Source: Belliella filtrata (GTDB lineage: Bacteria > Bacteroidota > Bacteroidia > Cytophagales > Cyclobacteriaceae). Taken from it: a DNA stretch of 53,023 bases. Where the stretch lies: assembly GCF_022549775.1 (NCBI RefSeq), contig NZ_JAKZGP010000034.1, forward strand, positions 1-53,023. The letters are read 5' to 3'. This document shows positions 35,917-45,562 of the stretch, in pieces. The position numbers and the translations under genes were made by a program. Position 1 is the stretch's first letter. Each line of letters starts with the position of its first letter. The notes under the pieces are model-generated. The model was not told where the DNA came from, did not search any database, and was given only the letters and a program-made list of their open reading frames with translations.

Positions 35917-36516
35917 ATGGGAATAGAAAGTATAAGTGATATAAGGAAAAGGGAGATTGTTAAAGCCTTTTATAACACAGCAATCCGCGAGGGTTTAGAA
36001 AATACTTCAATTGCAAAAATTGCGAAGTCGCTTGAAATACAGCCAAGTTTGATCATTCACTACTTTAAGAGCAAAGATGAATTGGTTACAGCATTGATAG
36101 ATCATTGCTTGGAGTTGTACTTACAGATTTTTGAAAAAGCGTATGCTGCACATGATTCAAAGTCAGAAGTACTGAAATCATTACTTCATAGTATGTTTTC
36201 TAAAGATTGGGATGCATTATTTGATGATGGCGTTTATTATAGTGCTTACGCAATGGTATTTAGAGAGCCTGATATTAGAGATAAGTTTAGCAAAATCCAT
36301 CAGACATTAAGGTCTAAGTTTAGTTTATTGCTTCAAGAGTGTCTAAGTTCAGGAATCATATCATGTGAAGAACCTGAAGTAGCTGCGCATCATGTTTTTT
36401 CATTAGTAGATGGTACATATTTTTATATTAACATGCTAAGTGATGAAGCTAGTCAAATGGAACATCTTCTTATGAGTGAAGCTTTAGCATTAGAAATTAT
36501 AGGGTTCAAAAAGTAA
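35917..36516 (+). CDS. TetR-family transcriptional regulator
   Basis: 199 residues. The N-terminal helix-turn-helix (about 10-60) reads RKREIVKAFYNTAIREG, then TSIAKIAKSLEIQPSLIIHYF and KSKDELVTAL. The all-helical C-terminal ligand-binding domain is of unknown specificity. It is divergent from susCD with a matching palindrome in between, so it is the likely regulator of the transport locus and of itself. It ends 6 bp from the convergent rnhB gene. Confidence 0.92.
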   Translation: MGIESISDIRKREIVKAFYNTAIREGLENTSIAKIAKSLEIQPSLIIHYFKSKDELVTALIDHCLELYLQIFEKAYAAHDSKSEVLKSLLHSMFSKDWDALFDDGVYYSAYAMVFREPDIRDKFSKIHQTLRSKFSLLLQECLSSGIISCEEPEVAAHHVFSLVDGTYFYINMLSDEASQMEHLLMSEALALEIIGFKK

Positions 36517-36522
36517 AGTGCC

Positions 36523-37119
36523 TCAAAACATACTCAACTGATCAGGTAGGTGCTTGAATGTCTTTCTGTGAATAGGCGTCAAGCCAAGTTGGCGAATACC
36601 CTCTCGGTGAGCTTTTGTGGGGTATCCTGCATTTTTCTCCCAGCCATATCCAGGGTATTGAAGGGCATATTTTTCCATAAGTGTATCTCTGTAAACTTTA
36701 GCTAAAATAGACGCTGCAGCAATGCTTGCATATTTGCCATCACCTTTGACTATGCAGCTGTAAGGAATTTCTAATTCAGTTTTGAACTTGTTTCCATCTA
36801 TGAGCAAGTGTTCGGGAGAATGGGTGAGTTTGACCACGGCTCGGTTCATGGCCAAGAATGAAGCGTTGAGGATATTGATTTCATCAATTTCCTCAACGCT
36901 TGCTTCCGCTACTGCCCAAGCAATTGCATTGGTTTTGATTTCATTCACCAATGTGGCACGACTAGACTTTTTAAGTTTCTTAGAGTCGTTGATCAGCTCA
37001 TCAGCATAGTCTTCTGGGAGTATCACGGCAGCAGCCACTACTGGACCGCACAGGCACCCTCTTCCAACTTCATCACAACCTGCTTCTAGTCGATTAGATT
37101 CTAAATAAGGGAGAAGCAT
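36523..37119 (-). CDS. rnhB: Ribonuclease HII
   Basis: 198 residues from ATG 37119 (MLLPYLESNR); the in-frame TTG at 37128 is less likely. It cleaves RNA at RNA-DNA junctions and removes misincorporated ribonucleotides. Active-site acids are in GCDEVGRGCLCGPVV, the LIDGNKFK segment and the SIAAASILAKVYRD helix. It overlaps the end of the GH63-like gene by 26 bp. Confidence 0.96.
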   Translation of the reverse strand: MLLPYLESNRLEAGCDEVGRGCLCGPVVAAAVILPEDYADELINDSKKLKKSSRATLVNEIKTNAIAWAVAEASVEEIDEINILNASFLAMNRAVVKLTHSPEHLLIDGNKFKTELEIPYSCIVKGDGKYASIAAASILAKVYRDTLMEKYALQYPGYGWEKNAGYPTKAHREGIRQLGLTPIHRKTFKHLPDQLSMF

Positions 37120-39766
37120 GATCCGCAATTGATTTTTCGTCTTTTGAATATTTGTAGATCATCTCGGCTACCAGACCAGTCCATCCAGTCTGATGTGAGG
37201 CTCCTAAACCTCTGCCATTATCTCCATGAAAATACTCGTAGAATAAAATATAATCCTTGAAATGAGGGTCTTCCTGCATCTTCTTGTTGTCACCATTGAA
37301 AGGCCTATTGCCATTTTCGTCCTTCATAAAGATCTTCATGAGACGATAAGATAGCTCTTTAGCTATCAAGTCCATCGTAAGGTAATTCCCCGATCCTGTA
37401 GGATATTCTATACTGAATTCACCACCATAATAGAAGTCGTACCTCTTTAGGGACTCGATGATTAGGTGATTGATAGGAAACCATATCGGTCCTCTCCAGT
37501 TGGAGTTTCCACCAAACATCAAAGTGTCAGACTCTCCAGGGACGTATGATATTGTGGAAATGTTCCCGTTGATTTTCATTGAGTAAGGATGCTTTTCATG
37601 GAATTTAGAAAGCGATCTTATGCCATATTCACTTAAGAACTCGTTACTATCCAACATTTTTTGCAAGATGCTCTTCATTCGGTGTCCTCTAAGCAAAGCA
37701 AAAAGCCTACGCTTATCATGTCCCGGCTGCTCCCAGCTTGTAACCAAAGAAGCTAGTTTGGGCTTTTCTTTCATGAAAAACTCCATCCTCCGCTTAAATT
37801 CTGGTAAGTTTTCAAACATTTCTTCACGGATAGGTTCTACAGCAAAGAAAGGGATGATGCCAACTATGGATCTCACTTTCATTACTTTAGGGTCTTGACC
37901 TTGCACGTGGAAAATATCATAGAAGAAATTGTCCTCATCGTCCCATAAACTGATATTTTCGCCTGAAATGTTATTCATCGCACCAGCAATGTAGAGGAAA
38001 TGTTCTAAGAATTTTGTTGCAGTATGTTGGTATACTTTATTGAACTCACATAAATCTAGGGAGATTCGTAATAGATTTAGAGAAAACATAGCCATCCACG
38101 AGGTGGCATCTGCTTGCTCTAGCTTTCCTTTGTAAAGTGCCGCGTGGCTACGGTCTATTAGAGAGATGTTGTCTAATCCCAGAAACCCACCTTCAAAGAG
38201 GTTTTTTCCCTCATTATCTTTTCTATTGACCCACCAGGTAAAGTTAAGCATCAGTTTGTGCAAGGCCCTCTCAAGGAATTCATAATCTCCTTTCCCTCCA
38301 TTCATTTTTTTGTCAATCTGATACACTCTTTCTACAGCGTAAGCATGTACTGGAGGATTGACATCGGAGAAGTTCCATTCATAGGCTGGAATCTGACCGT
38401 TGGGGTGCATATACCATTCATTGAGCAAAAGTATCAGCTGATCTTTTGCAAAATCAGGATCTATCCTAGCAATAGGGATACAGTGAAATGCAAGATCCCA
38501 TGCAGCATACCAAGGATATTCCCACTTGTCAGGCATGGAAATGATATCATAATTTTGGAGATGTCTCCAATGGTGGTTTCGGCCAGTTTTTCTTTCCACA
38601 GGCGGGATATAACGTCCTTGATCGCCATCAAGCCAACGCTCTACATTGTAATAATAAAACTGCTTGCTCCACATCATTCCAGCAAAAGCTTGACGCTGAA
38701 TGTTTTTTAGATCTTCTTCCTGAACCATTTGCTGAATTTCATTGTAGAAATCATCCGCATCTGATTTTCTGGCTTTGAGTATCTCTTCACATTCCTGAGC
38801 TGCATCTTCGACTAATTGGTTTGTCATCCTTAGCTTTACAGTTGCTTCACCACGTGCAGGGATCTTCAACTTGTAGATAGCTGCAGCCTTAGTCCCGAAG
38901 TTTTCTGGATTCAAATGTTTTTCTTCCCCAAGGACTACGTAGTCATTGATAGCGTCTTTAAGAAAGCGCTTGTCATTTGGGATGTTGTATAACCTTTCTC
39001 TATTCGTCTCATTGTCACAGAATTTTATTTCTGGATCACCATCAAAGTCAAAGTAGTAATTTCCACTTTTTGGGGTATATGCTTTGATTTTTGAGGGTTT
39101 TTTCAAAGAAAGCTTTGGCTTGAATGGTTCATCACCCGTAAACCAGGTCTTTCTAAACCAAATCGTTGGCATCACACAAATCTCAGCTTCTTGATCTGAC
39201 CTGTTGTGTATCGTTGCTTTAGCGACAATGTCTTCAAAATCTTGTTTGGCATATTCTATAAAAATGTCAAAATACTCATCATTGTCAAAAATGCCAGTGT
39301 CGATCAACTCAAATTCACGGTCTTTTTTCGTTCTTGATCGATTCTCTTTCAATAGCTTTTCGTATGGGAAAGCCTGCTGAGGATACTTGTAAAGCATCTT
39401 CATGTAGCTGTGTGTAGGTGTACTATCCAAGTAATAGTAAATCTCTTTCACATCCTCACCATGGTTGCCTTGATTGCCAGCTAGTCCAAAAAGTCTTTCT
39501 TTGATCTGGTAGTCTTTGCCATTCCAAAAAGCCCAACTTAAGCAAAGCTTTTGCTTATCATCACTGATACCGGCAATTCCTTCTTCTCCCCATCTGTAAG
39601 CTTTACTTTTGGCATCATCATGAGATACATTGTCCCATGCAGAACCATCTCTACTATAATCTTCCCTTACGGTTCCCCACTGCCTTTCAGTAAGGTATGG
39701 ACCCCACTTTTTCCAATGTTTCTCTTTATTCTTGTCTTCTGTAAGCCTTTGTTTTTCTATATTCAT
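37094..39766 (-). CDS. GH63-like glucosidase (MGH1-like)
   Basis: 890 residues with no signal peptide, so cytoplasmic. The N-terminal beta-sandwich (about 1-330) is followed by an (alpha/alpha)6 barrel of the MGH1/GH63 kind: DKWEYPWYAAWDLAFHCIP, GLDNISLIDRSHAALYKG, QADATSWMAMFSLNLLRI and NSNWRGPIWFPINHLIIESL. Family members hydrolyse alpha-glucosides such as mannosylglycerate-type or disaccharide compatible solutes. The exact substrate is unknown. It is preceded by a 227-bp gap with small palindromes at 39839-39855 and 39872-39883. Confidence 0.88.
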   Translation of the reverse strand: MNIEKQRLTEDKNKEKHWKKWGPYLTERQWGTVREDYSRDGSAWDNVSHDDAKSKAYRWGEEGIAGISDDKQKLCLSWAFWNGKDYQIKERLFGLAGNQGNHGEDVKEIYYYLDSTPTHSYMKMLYKYPQQAFPYEKLLKENRSRTKKDREFELIDTGIFDNDEYFDIFIEYAKQDFEDIVAKATIHNRSDQEAEICVMPTIWFRKTWFTGDEPFKPKLSLKKPSKIKAYTPKSGNYYFDFDGDPEIKFCDNETNRERLYNIPNDKRFLKDAINDYVVLGEEKHLNPENFGTKAAAIYKLKIPARGEATVKLRMTNQLVEDAAQECEEILKARKSDADDFYNEIQQMVQEEDLKNIQRQAFAGMMWSKQFYYYNVERWLDGDQGRYIPPVERKTGRNHHWRHLQNYDIISMPDKWEYPWYAAWDLAFHCIPIARIDPDFAKDQLILLLNEWYMHPNGQIPAYEWNFSDVNPPVHAYAVERVYQIDKKMNGGKGDYEFLERALHKLMLNFTWWVNRKDNEGKNLFEGGFLGLDNISLIDRSHAALYKGKLEQADATSWMAMFSLNLLRISLDLCEFNKVYQHTATKFLEHFLYIAGAMNNISGENISLWDDEDNFFYDIFHVQGQDPKVMKVRSIVGIIPFFAVEPIREEMFENLPEFKRRMEFFMKEKPKLASLVTSWEQPGHDKRRLFALLRGHRMKSILQKMLDSNEFLSEYGIRSLSKFHEKHPYSMKINGNISTISYVPGESDTLMFGGNSNWRGPIWFPINHLIIESLKRYDFYYGGEFSIEYPTGSGNYLTMDLIAKELSYRLMKIFMKDENGNRPFNGDNKKMQEDPHFKDYILFYEYFHGDNGRGLGASHQTGWTGLVAEMIYKYSKDEKSIADHASPLFRI

Positions 39767-39838
39767 CTGTAATTATTCCGTACTCTCAACTGGAAATTTA
39801 CAATAATTTGTCCAAGACTCCAGTATATTAAATAGGAG

Positions 39839-39883
39839 ATTGAGAAATTCTCAATGGTTTTTTTTCGAAATCGTTTGAAAACG
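39839..39883. promoter_or_regulatory. Two small palindromes upstream of the GH63-like gene
   Basis: ATTGAGAA-A-TTCTCAAT at 39839-39855 and CGTTT-GA-AAACG at 39872-39883. They lie 73-117 bp before the gene start. They could be operator sites; the second has LacI-like half-sites. The evidence is symmetry only. Confidence 0.35.
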
Positions 39884-39993
39884 GCATTTTTCAAGAATAC
39901 ATTACAATTTTCTTCTTTTTTTGTTTGAAAATGTATGGTATTGGGTAAACAAACTCTTCATTTTGACAATTGAAGCTCAGGTTTTGTCTTGTT

Positions 39994-41082
39994 TTATTTT
40001 GTGTATGTAGAAAAAATATGCTCCCATTTGGTTTTCATTTGATTGACCCATTGCTTCATGTGCGACTGCTGTGGCTGTTGATGTGTTAGAAATTTATCAA
40101 AAATCCCAAAATCAAACTCATGGTGGCTGATTCCTGCACCAGAAGCTACTGCATCTAAGGCATTGCATGCTTGTTCATATTGACCTGCTACTGGTACTAG
40201 CATCACTGGCTTACCCAAGTACATGGCTTCACAAATAGATTCGAAACCAGAGGTGCTCATGAGACCTTTGCATTCGGCCATTTTTTCAAGGAATAATTGA
40301 TCGTTGATTTGGTGAAAGGTCAAATTCGATAAGGGTGAAGTTGTCTTTTCAGCATTTGGATTATCCCAGAATGCCTCAATTTTTATTGCTGGATTATTTT
40401 TTGCAAATTCAGTGACCTCGGTGCCATATCCTGCATTTACCATGTAAGTCAGTATGAAATCTCCTTGAGTGGGTTCTAATCTAAAAAGCTCGGGTCGCAG
40501 AAGTGGAGGGATGATTTCTACTTTTTTTGACTTAAGATTTATATTATCCTCTTTGAATGAAAGTGCAATTTGTAGGTCTGCACCCAAAGCTGTCATTTTT
40601 GTGTTCAGAATGAAAAGGGTTTTCTCCAGGTTTTTTGAGGGTGCAAATGTGAAATCAGGATGATTGATCAAATATTGATGTCCAATCACCCAAAATAGAC
40701 ATTTAGGTTTGAAGAGGTAGTTGTATATTCCTGCGAGGAGGTCGTAAAAATTGATGATAAGGTCTGGCTTGCTGTTTTTGACAATTTTATCCAGCTGTTG
40801 GAGTGATTCGGTGTATGCTTTAGATTTTAAAAGGTTGTGGCTAATGGTTTTTCCGATCAATATTTTCTTGTGGTCAAGGTCTGTGACAAAGTTTGGGCTT
40901 TCGAATGTATAAATAGTTGTGTTTATTTTCTTTTGAAAAAAATCTGGGATTTTTCGCCTATTACTTTTGCCAATGCAGACAGCTACAACTTCGTGACCCA
41001 TTTCATGAAGCATAGATTTCAAGGCAATGGCTTGAGTCATGTGTCCTCTGCCTTCACCCTGTACGATAAAAATTACTTTCAT
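39994..41082 (-). CDS. GT-B glycosyltransferase (GT28/MurG-like fold)
   Basis: 362 residues. The N-terminal VIFIVQGEGRGHMTQAIAL is the glycine-rich acceptor loop of MurG-like enzymes, and the C-terminal STSGFESICEAMYLGKPVMLVPV is the nucleotide-sugar site. No transmembrane helix. It follows the metallophosphoesterase gene after 3 bp on the same strand. The pairing with a UDP-diacylglucosamine phosphatase-like enzyme suggests glycolipid or lipid A modification, which is inference. Confidence 0.82.
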   Translation of the reverse strand: MKVIFIVQGEGRGHMTQAIALKSMLHEMGHEVVAVCIGKSNRRKIPDFFQKKINTTIYTFESPNFVTDLDHKKILIGKTISHNLLKSKAYTESLQQLDKIVKNSKPDLIINFYDLLAGIYNYLFKPKCLFWVIGHQYLINHPDFTFAPSKNLEKTLFILNTKMTALGADLQIALSFKEDNINLKSKKVEIIPPLLRPELFRLEPTQGDFILTYMVNAGYGTEVTEFAKNNPAIKIEAFWDNPNAEKTTSPLSNLTFHQINDQLFLEKMAECKGLMSTSGFESICEAMYLGKPVMLVPVAGQYEQACNALDAVASGAGISHHEFDFGIFDKFLTHQQPQQSHMKQWVNQMKTKWEHIFSTYTK

Positions 41083-41085
41083 GAA

Positions 41086-41949
41086 TTATAAAAAATGTGG
41101 GGGTTTGTGTTCATCTGGGATTTTGGTGAAAGCAACCGTTTTGAGTTCTCTGTACTCTGGTTCTGTATTCATTTCATTTGAATCGTTATTTTCCTCTTTT
41201 TGTTGCCTGAAATCGATCTCATTGTAATATATAAGTTGCCAATTTCCTTCAAAGTCCTCTGCTAAGGCAGACATTGTCTCTACCCAGTCTCCAGAGTTGA
41301 GGTATTCGATTCCATCTATGTTTCTATTTTCTGCTTTGTGGATATGTCCACAGATGATACCGTCACAGCCTTTTGCTTTCGCCATTTTAGCAAGTTCTTC
41401 CTCATACTGATCTATGTAGGATACAGCGGATTTAACTTTTCCTTTGACGTATTGACTCAATGAAAAGTAGGGAAGCCCTCTCTTTCTCCTATGGTAATTG
41501 ACAAGCCGGTTGAGCCAAAGCAAAAATGTATACCCCATGTCTCCTAGGTAAGCTATCCATCTTAGGTTAGTGGTAATGCTGTCAAAAATGTCCCCATGTG
41601 TGATGAAGTATTTCTTGCCATTAGACTCATAAATCATATCCGCAAGTATGGAAAGGTTGCCGATTTCGAGTGGTAATATCTGATCTAAAAAATCATCATG
41701 ATTTCCTCTTAGGTAGTATACCTTGGTGTTGTCTTGCTCTATCATTTTGAGCATTCGATTGAAAAATCTCGTGTGTTTTCTTTTCCAAGAACCAGATTTT
41801 CTTAGCTGCCAGCCATCAATTATATCGCCATTCATGATGAGGTTGTCGCAACTATATTGCTTCAGAAATCTTGCTACTTCTTTAGCTTTGGATCCTTTGG
41901 TACCTAAGTGTACATCCGAGATCACGATGGTTTTGAAGTGTGTTTTCAA
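41086..41949 (-). CDS. UDP-2,3-diacylglucosamine diphosphatase-like metallophosphoesterase
   Basis: 287 residues of the calcineurin-like superfamily. The metal ligands are complete: ISDVHLG, MNGDIIDGWQL, LRGNHDD, ITHGDIFDS and CGHIHKAE. It is longer than LpxH because of a helical insert (WLNRLVNYHRRKRGLPY) that may contact membrane or lipid. The start is a TTG at 41949: no ATG occurs before the first metal motif. It is a second LpxH-like enzyme beside that at 47432-48193. It probably acts on a lipid-linked sugar phosphate. Confidence 0.85.
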   Translation of the reverse strand: MKTHFKTIVISDVHLGTKGSKAKEVARFLKQYSCDNLIMNGDIIDGWQLRKSGSWKRKHTRFFNRMLKMIEQDNTKVYYLRGNHDDFLDQILPLEIGNLSILADMIYESNGKKYFITHGDIFDSITTNLRWIAYLGDMGYTFLLWLNRLVNYHRRKRGLPYFSLSQYVKGKVKSAVSYIDQYEEELAKMAKAKGCDGIICGHIHKAENRNIDGIEYLNSGDWVETMSALAEDFEGNWQLIYYNEIDFRQQKEENNDSNEMNTEPEYRELKTVAFTKIPDEHKPPHFL

Positions 41950-42147
41950 GGTCTATCAGTTTTGCTTGCAATATATAGCCCTTAGATCAATACAAAATGA
42001 TCTGAATATTATCAAAATGAGATGTTTAGCTAATCGAAAACCTATTGTGTGAATTTTAAGTTAACACCCTATATGATTTTATTTAAATATTGTTTTTAGG
42101 TAAGTTTCTTTGAAAATGGTTCTTTAGTATTTAGCTTGACCCTATAA

Positions 42148-42627
42148 ATGCTGTCTATGAAAAGCTTGGTTTTGTTATGTGTTCTGATCGTTGTTGTTTT
42201 CTCATCTTGTAATTCAGAAGATCGAGAGCCGCATTATAATGTCTTGGGTTACTGGGATGTAGTTATGGTGAGGTTATCCCAGGATGATGAACTCCTCATT
42301 GGGGAGCAAATCAGGTTTTCTGAAAGATACATATTCAATGATGATGGCACTTTTATTAAGTTTACTACAAGGAACAGTAGAACATCCACACCACTGCCTG
42401 AACCATTACAGGCACTGGGTCATTATCATGTAGAAGAGTCTACAGATGAAGCGTTTGTGTATGAGTTAGAGCTTACTTTTCAGACGAATCTGATGTTGTC
42501 CAATGGCTGTGGTGAGGTTGGTACGGAGTATTTGAAGTTGACAAAGGGGAATAACCTTGTCCATGATAAAGTGACATCCTGCGGAGGAGTTGAATTTTTT
42601 TATTCGAAACAAGCGAGTAGGTTTTGA
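42148..42627 (+). CDS. Predicted lipoprotein, lipocalin-like
   Basis: 159 residues. The signal segment LVLLCVLIVVVFSSC gives a lipobox cysteine near residue 20. The mature region begins with a lipocalin-like NVLGYWDVVMVRLS and continues in strands (RYIFNDDGTFIKFTT, FVYELELTFQ). Two cysteines in NGCGEVGTEY and VTSCGG could form a disulfide. An alternative start is the ATG at 42157. The stop abuts the stop of the convergent kinase gene with no gap. Confidence 0.72.
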   Translation: MLSMKSLVLLCVLIVVVFSSCNSEDREPHYNVLGYWDVVMVRLSQDDELLIGEQIRFSERYIFNDDGTFIKFTTRNSRTSTPLPEPLQALGHYHVEESTDEAFVYELELTFQTNLMLSNGCGEVGTEYLKLTKGNNLVHDKVTSCGGVEFFYSKQASRF

Positions 42628-43971
42628 TTAAGCATTAAAAATCAGTTTGAAAGTAGTGCCTCTACCTATTTCTGATTTTACTTGAATATTGCCTTTGTGC
42701 CTACGCATGATTTGCTTAGAGAGACTTAGTCCTATACCTGATCCTTTCTTTTTTGTGGTGAAAAAAGGGATGAAAATTTTTGATAATGCCTCTTCTTCAA
42801 TCCCTTTTCCTGAATCAGTCACTTCAATGATGATTTTTCCTGCTTCATCTATGAATGCCTTGATAGATAATACCTTGGTGACACATTCTTCCATAGCATG
42901 AATCCCATTATGGATCAAGTTGATCAATACTTGCTCTATCAAGTTTTGATCCCCAAAAAGAATCAGATTTTCTGGTTCCACCGTACAGTTGACCATGATT
43001 TGCTCGCTTTCGAACTGATGCTGCATCAAGGTTTTGAGTTGAAGCAATAGTGGTTTTATAGAAATGGTACTGAACTTAGGATTGGGAACATGAGCCAAGC
43101 TTCTAAAGTCAGATACAAAATTGATCAATCCTTCACTACGTTTCTCAATCGTTTTGATACCCATCTGATAATCTTCCAAATCTTGACCAGAAGGCTTTTC
43201 ATTGTGCTCTAGTTTATGCTCAATCTCTGAGTTTATAGTAGATGCTAGCGAAGAGATAGGGGCTATGGAGTTCATGATTTCGTGGGTAAGCACTTTGACA
43301 AGGTTTTGCCATGCTTCCATTTCTTTTTCCTCAAGTTCACTTTGGATGTTTTGTAGGGAGACAAGTTTGATTTTCACATCTCTCATCACGAGTTCTATCA
43401 CATAGACAGAAAGTTGCATAATGCCATCAGGGTGAGCGATTTTTATCAATTCACTTCCTCCTGTTCTCAGTCCATGTATAGCTTGATGAAGTTCTTTGTT
43501 TACTTGCTCTACTTCCGCAATGTACTGGATCTGCTGAATATTGAGCATTCTTTTGGCAGCGGTATTGAGTAGCTGTATTCTCCCGTCCTCTTCGAAAGTG
43601 ATCAGTCCAATGCTGAGGTGCTGGAAGAGTGATCGAAAGTATTGGAAATTGGCTTCTTTTTCTGCTTGGTCTTCTTTCAGTTTTGCCAAAATGGCATTGA
43701 ATTCAATGTGAAGGTCGTCTGTTTCTGTCCCGTCAAACTTGACAGGGAAAAGTGCGCTATAATTGTCTTGTTTGATATTGTCTAAGAATAACCGTACTTT
43801 TTTAAATGATTTTTCAGCATAGCTGATTAAGAAAATCGTCTGAGCTAAGATCAAAATGATAAATAGCGAAGTCGCAAACACACCCGCACTGCTGATGATA
43901 AAGTATGATAAAATGAAAATGGAAACGGCTAGTAAGATAATCCTACCAGCCAACCCAACTTTATAGTCCAT
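42628..43971 (-). CDS. NtrB-like sensor histidine kinase
   Basis: 447 residues. Two transmembrane helices (about 8-30 and 33-52) have almost no periplasmic loop, so it probably senses within or inside the membrane. A PAS-like domain covers about 110-210. The kinase core has H230 in VLTHEIMNSIAPI, N-box EQVLINLIHNGIHAM, G1 VTDSGKGIEE and G2 GSGIGLSLS. It follows its partner regulator with an 11-bp overlap. Confidence 0.92.
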   Translation of the reverse strand: MDYKVGLAGRIILLAVSIFILSYFIISSAGVFATSLFIILILAQTIFLISYAEKSFKKVRLFLDNIKQDNYSALFPVKFDGTETDDLHIEFNAILAKLKEDQAEKEANFQYFRSLFQHLSIGLITFEEDGRIQLLNTAAKRMLNIQQIQYIAEVEQVNKELHQAIHGLRTGGSELIKIAHPDGIMQLSVYVIELVMRDVKIKLVSLQNIQSELEEKEMEAWQNLVKVLTHEIMNSIAPISSLASTINSEIEHKLEHNEKPSGQDLEDYQMGIKTIEKRSEGLINFVSDFRSLAHVPNPKFSTISIKPLLLQLKTLMQHQFESEQIMVNCTVEPENLILFGDQNLIEQVLINLIHNGIHAMEECVTKVLSIKAFIDEAGKIIIEVTDSGKGIEEEALSKIFIPFFTTKKKGSGIGLSLSKQIMRRHKGNIQVKSEIGRGTTFKLIFNA

Positions 43972-45343
43972 ATTTTTCTAACCTTCTATAGAGTGATGCT
44001 CTAGTCAAGCCAAGTTCTTTAGCTGCTTTAGAAATATTCCCTCCATTCTTATCAATTGCTTTTTGAATCACATTTTTCTCCACTTCATCCAGGTTGTAGG
44101 AGGCAGGGCTTGCTACTTTATCATTAGTAGGCTTGGATGATAGGAAAAAGAAGTCCCTGCTGTCCAGTTCCTCACCCTCTGCCATGATGATTGCTCTTTC
44201 TATAGCATGCTGCAGCTCCCTGATATTCCCAGGCCAATGGTACTGCTGTAACAGTTGCATTCCAGCTGGCTTAAATCCTTTGAAATCCTTCCTATATTTC
44301 TGCCCGTAGATTTTCAAGAAATGATTTGCCAGTAGAGGTATGTCATCTTGCCTGTCACGAAGAGGTGGGAGGAATATTTCGACTGTATTGATCCTGTAAA
44401 GTAAATCTTGACGAAAAGTATTGTCCATTACCATCTCATGTACGTGCATGTTAGTGGCACAAATCAGCCTGATGTCAACCGGAATGGCTTTGTTGGTGCC
44501 TATTCTTGTTACCTCTCTTTTTTGTAAGACAGTGAGTAGTTTGGACTGTAATGGCATGCTTAAGTTTCCGATTTCGTCCAAGAAAAGTGTTCCGTTATCG
44601 GCTATTTCGAATCTACCTGCCCTATCTTCTTTGGCGTCCGTGTAAGCCCCTTTTTTATGTCCAAAAAGCTCTGACTCGAACAAAGACTCAGTGATGGCAC
44701 CCATATCTACCCCCACAAAGATATCGTCTTTGCGAAGTGATCTGTCATGTATTGCGCGAGCGATGAGTTCTTTTCCTGTTCCATTCTCTCCTAGTATCAA
44801 CACATTGGCGTCAGTCTGTGCTACTTTATCGATGATAGAAAAGATGTTTTTCATAGAAGCGCTGGTGCCTATGATATCAGAGTAGGGTTTTTTAAGGTCA
44901 GATTGTAGCTGTCTTTGTTTTTTGGACAGCTTGTCTACTTGATCATAACTTTCTTTTAGCCTTGTGGCGGCTGTAAGCGTGGCTAGCAATTTCTCATTTT
45001 GCCAAGGTTTCAAGATGAAATCAGATGCGCCTTCTTTAAGTGCTTTTACAGCCATTTCTACATCTCCAAATGCTGTTATTAAGATCACAACGGCCTTTGA
45101 ATCAATCTCTTTGATTTGTTTCAGCCAGTGGAATCCCTCTTTGCCAGATGTAGTGTCATCGGTAAAGTTCATGTCTAGTAGGATTACATCATAGCTGTTG
45201 TTGTTGACTAGAAAAGGGATTCTTCGAGGGTCTTTCTCGATCGTCACCTCTTTCGCATACTTTTTAAGGTGCATTTTGGCAGCAAAAAGTAAGTCTTCAT
45301 TGTCATCTATAATAAGAATTTTTCCTAGTTGTGGAGTTTCCAT
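43961..45343 (-). CDS. NtrC-family sigma-54-type response regulator
   Basis: 460 residues. Receiver with D57 (ILLDMNF); AAA+ domain with Walker A GENGTGKELIARA, Walker B TLFLDEIGN and arginine finger region FRQDLLYRINTVEI; C-terminal Fis-type helix-turn-helix GGNISKAAKELGLTRASLY. The sigma-54 contact loop reads GAYTDA rather than GAFTGA. It should activate sigma-54 promoters in response to the adjacent kinase; no target promoter is evident in the window. Confidence 0.93.
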   Translation of the reverse strand: METPQLGKILIIDDNEDLLFAAKMHLKKYAKEVTIEKDPRRIPFLVNNNSYDVILLDMNFTDDTTSGKEGFHWLKQIKEIDSKAVVILITAFGDVEMAVKALKEGASDFILKPWQNEKLLATLTAATRLKESYDQVDKLSKKQRQLQSDLKKPYSDIIGTSASMKNIFSIIDKVAQTDANVLILGENGTGKELIARAIHDRSLRKDDIFVGVDMGAITESLFESELFGHKKGAYTDAKEDRAGRFEIADNGTLFLDEIGNLSMPLQSKLLTVLQKREVTRIGTNKAIPVDIRLICATNMHVHEMVMDNTFRQDLLYRINTVEIFLPPLRDRQDDIPLLANHFLKIYGQKYRKDFKGFKPAGMQLLQQYHWPGNIRELQHAIERAIIMAEGEELDSRDFFFLSSKPTNDKVASPASYNLDEVEKNVIQKAIDKNGGNISKAAKELGLTRASLYRRLEKYGL

Positions 45344-45528
45344 AGTTGATAGTAGATTGATTTTACATGATAACTATTCAAAATGATGCCATTAGGGAAA
45401 AGACCACTATGTGAAGCATATACAGCAATATTAGCAAAAGAATTGTTCAAAAACGAACGAAATATGATCGAATTTGAACGCTTTATGAAAGCATTAAGCT
45501 ATGGGTTTTTATCCCTATGAAAATTGCC

Positions 45529-45536
45529 TACCTTTG
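45529..45536 (+). promoter_or_regulatory. -7 element for the FKBP gene (TACCTTTG)
   Basis: Full match to TAnnTTTG, 26 bp upstream of the ATG. The -33 position is T-rich (GGGTTTTT) without a clear TTG. Confidence 0.55.
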
Positions 45537-45562
45537 TATCAATAATCAATAATAAATAAAAT

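Noticed and set aside
45344-45480. Possible sigma-54 promoter upstream of the NtrC-like gene
   Set aside because: A TGGCAT occurs on the minus strand, but the GC of the -12 element is absent at the required spacing.
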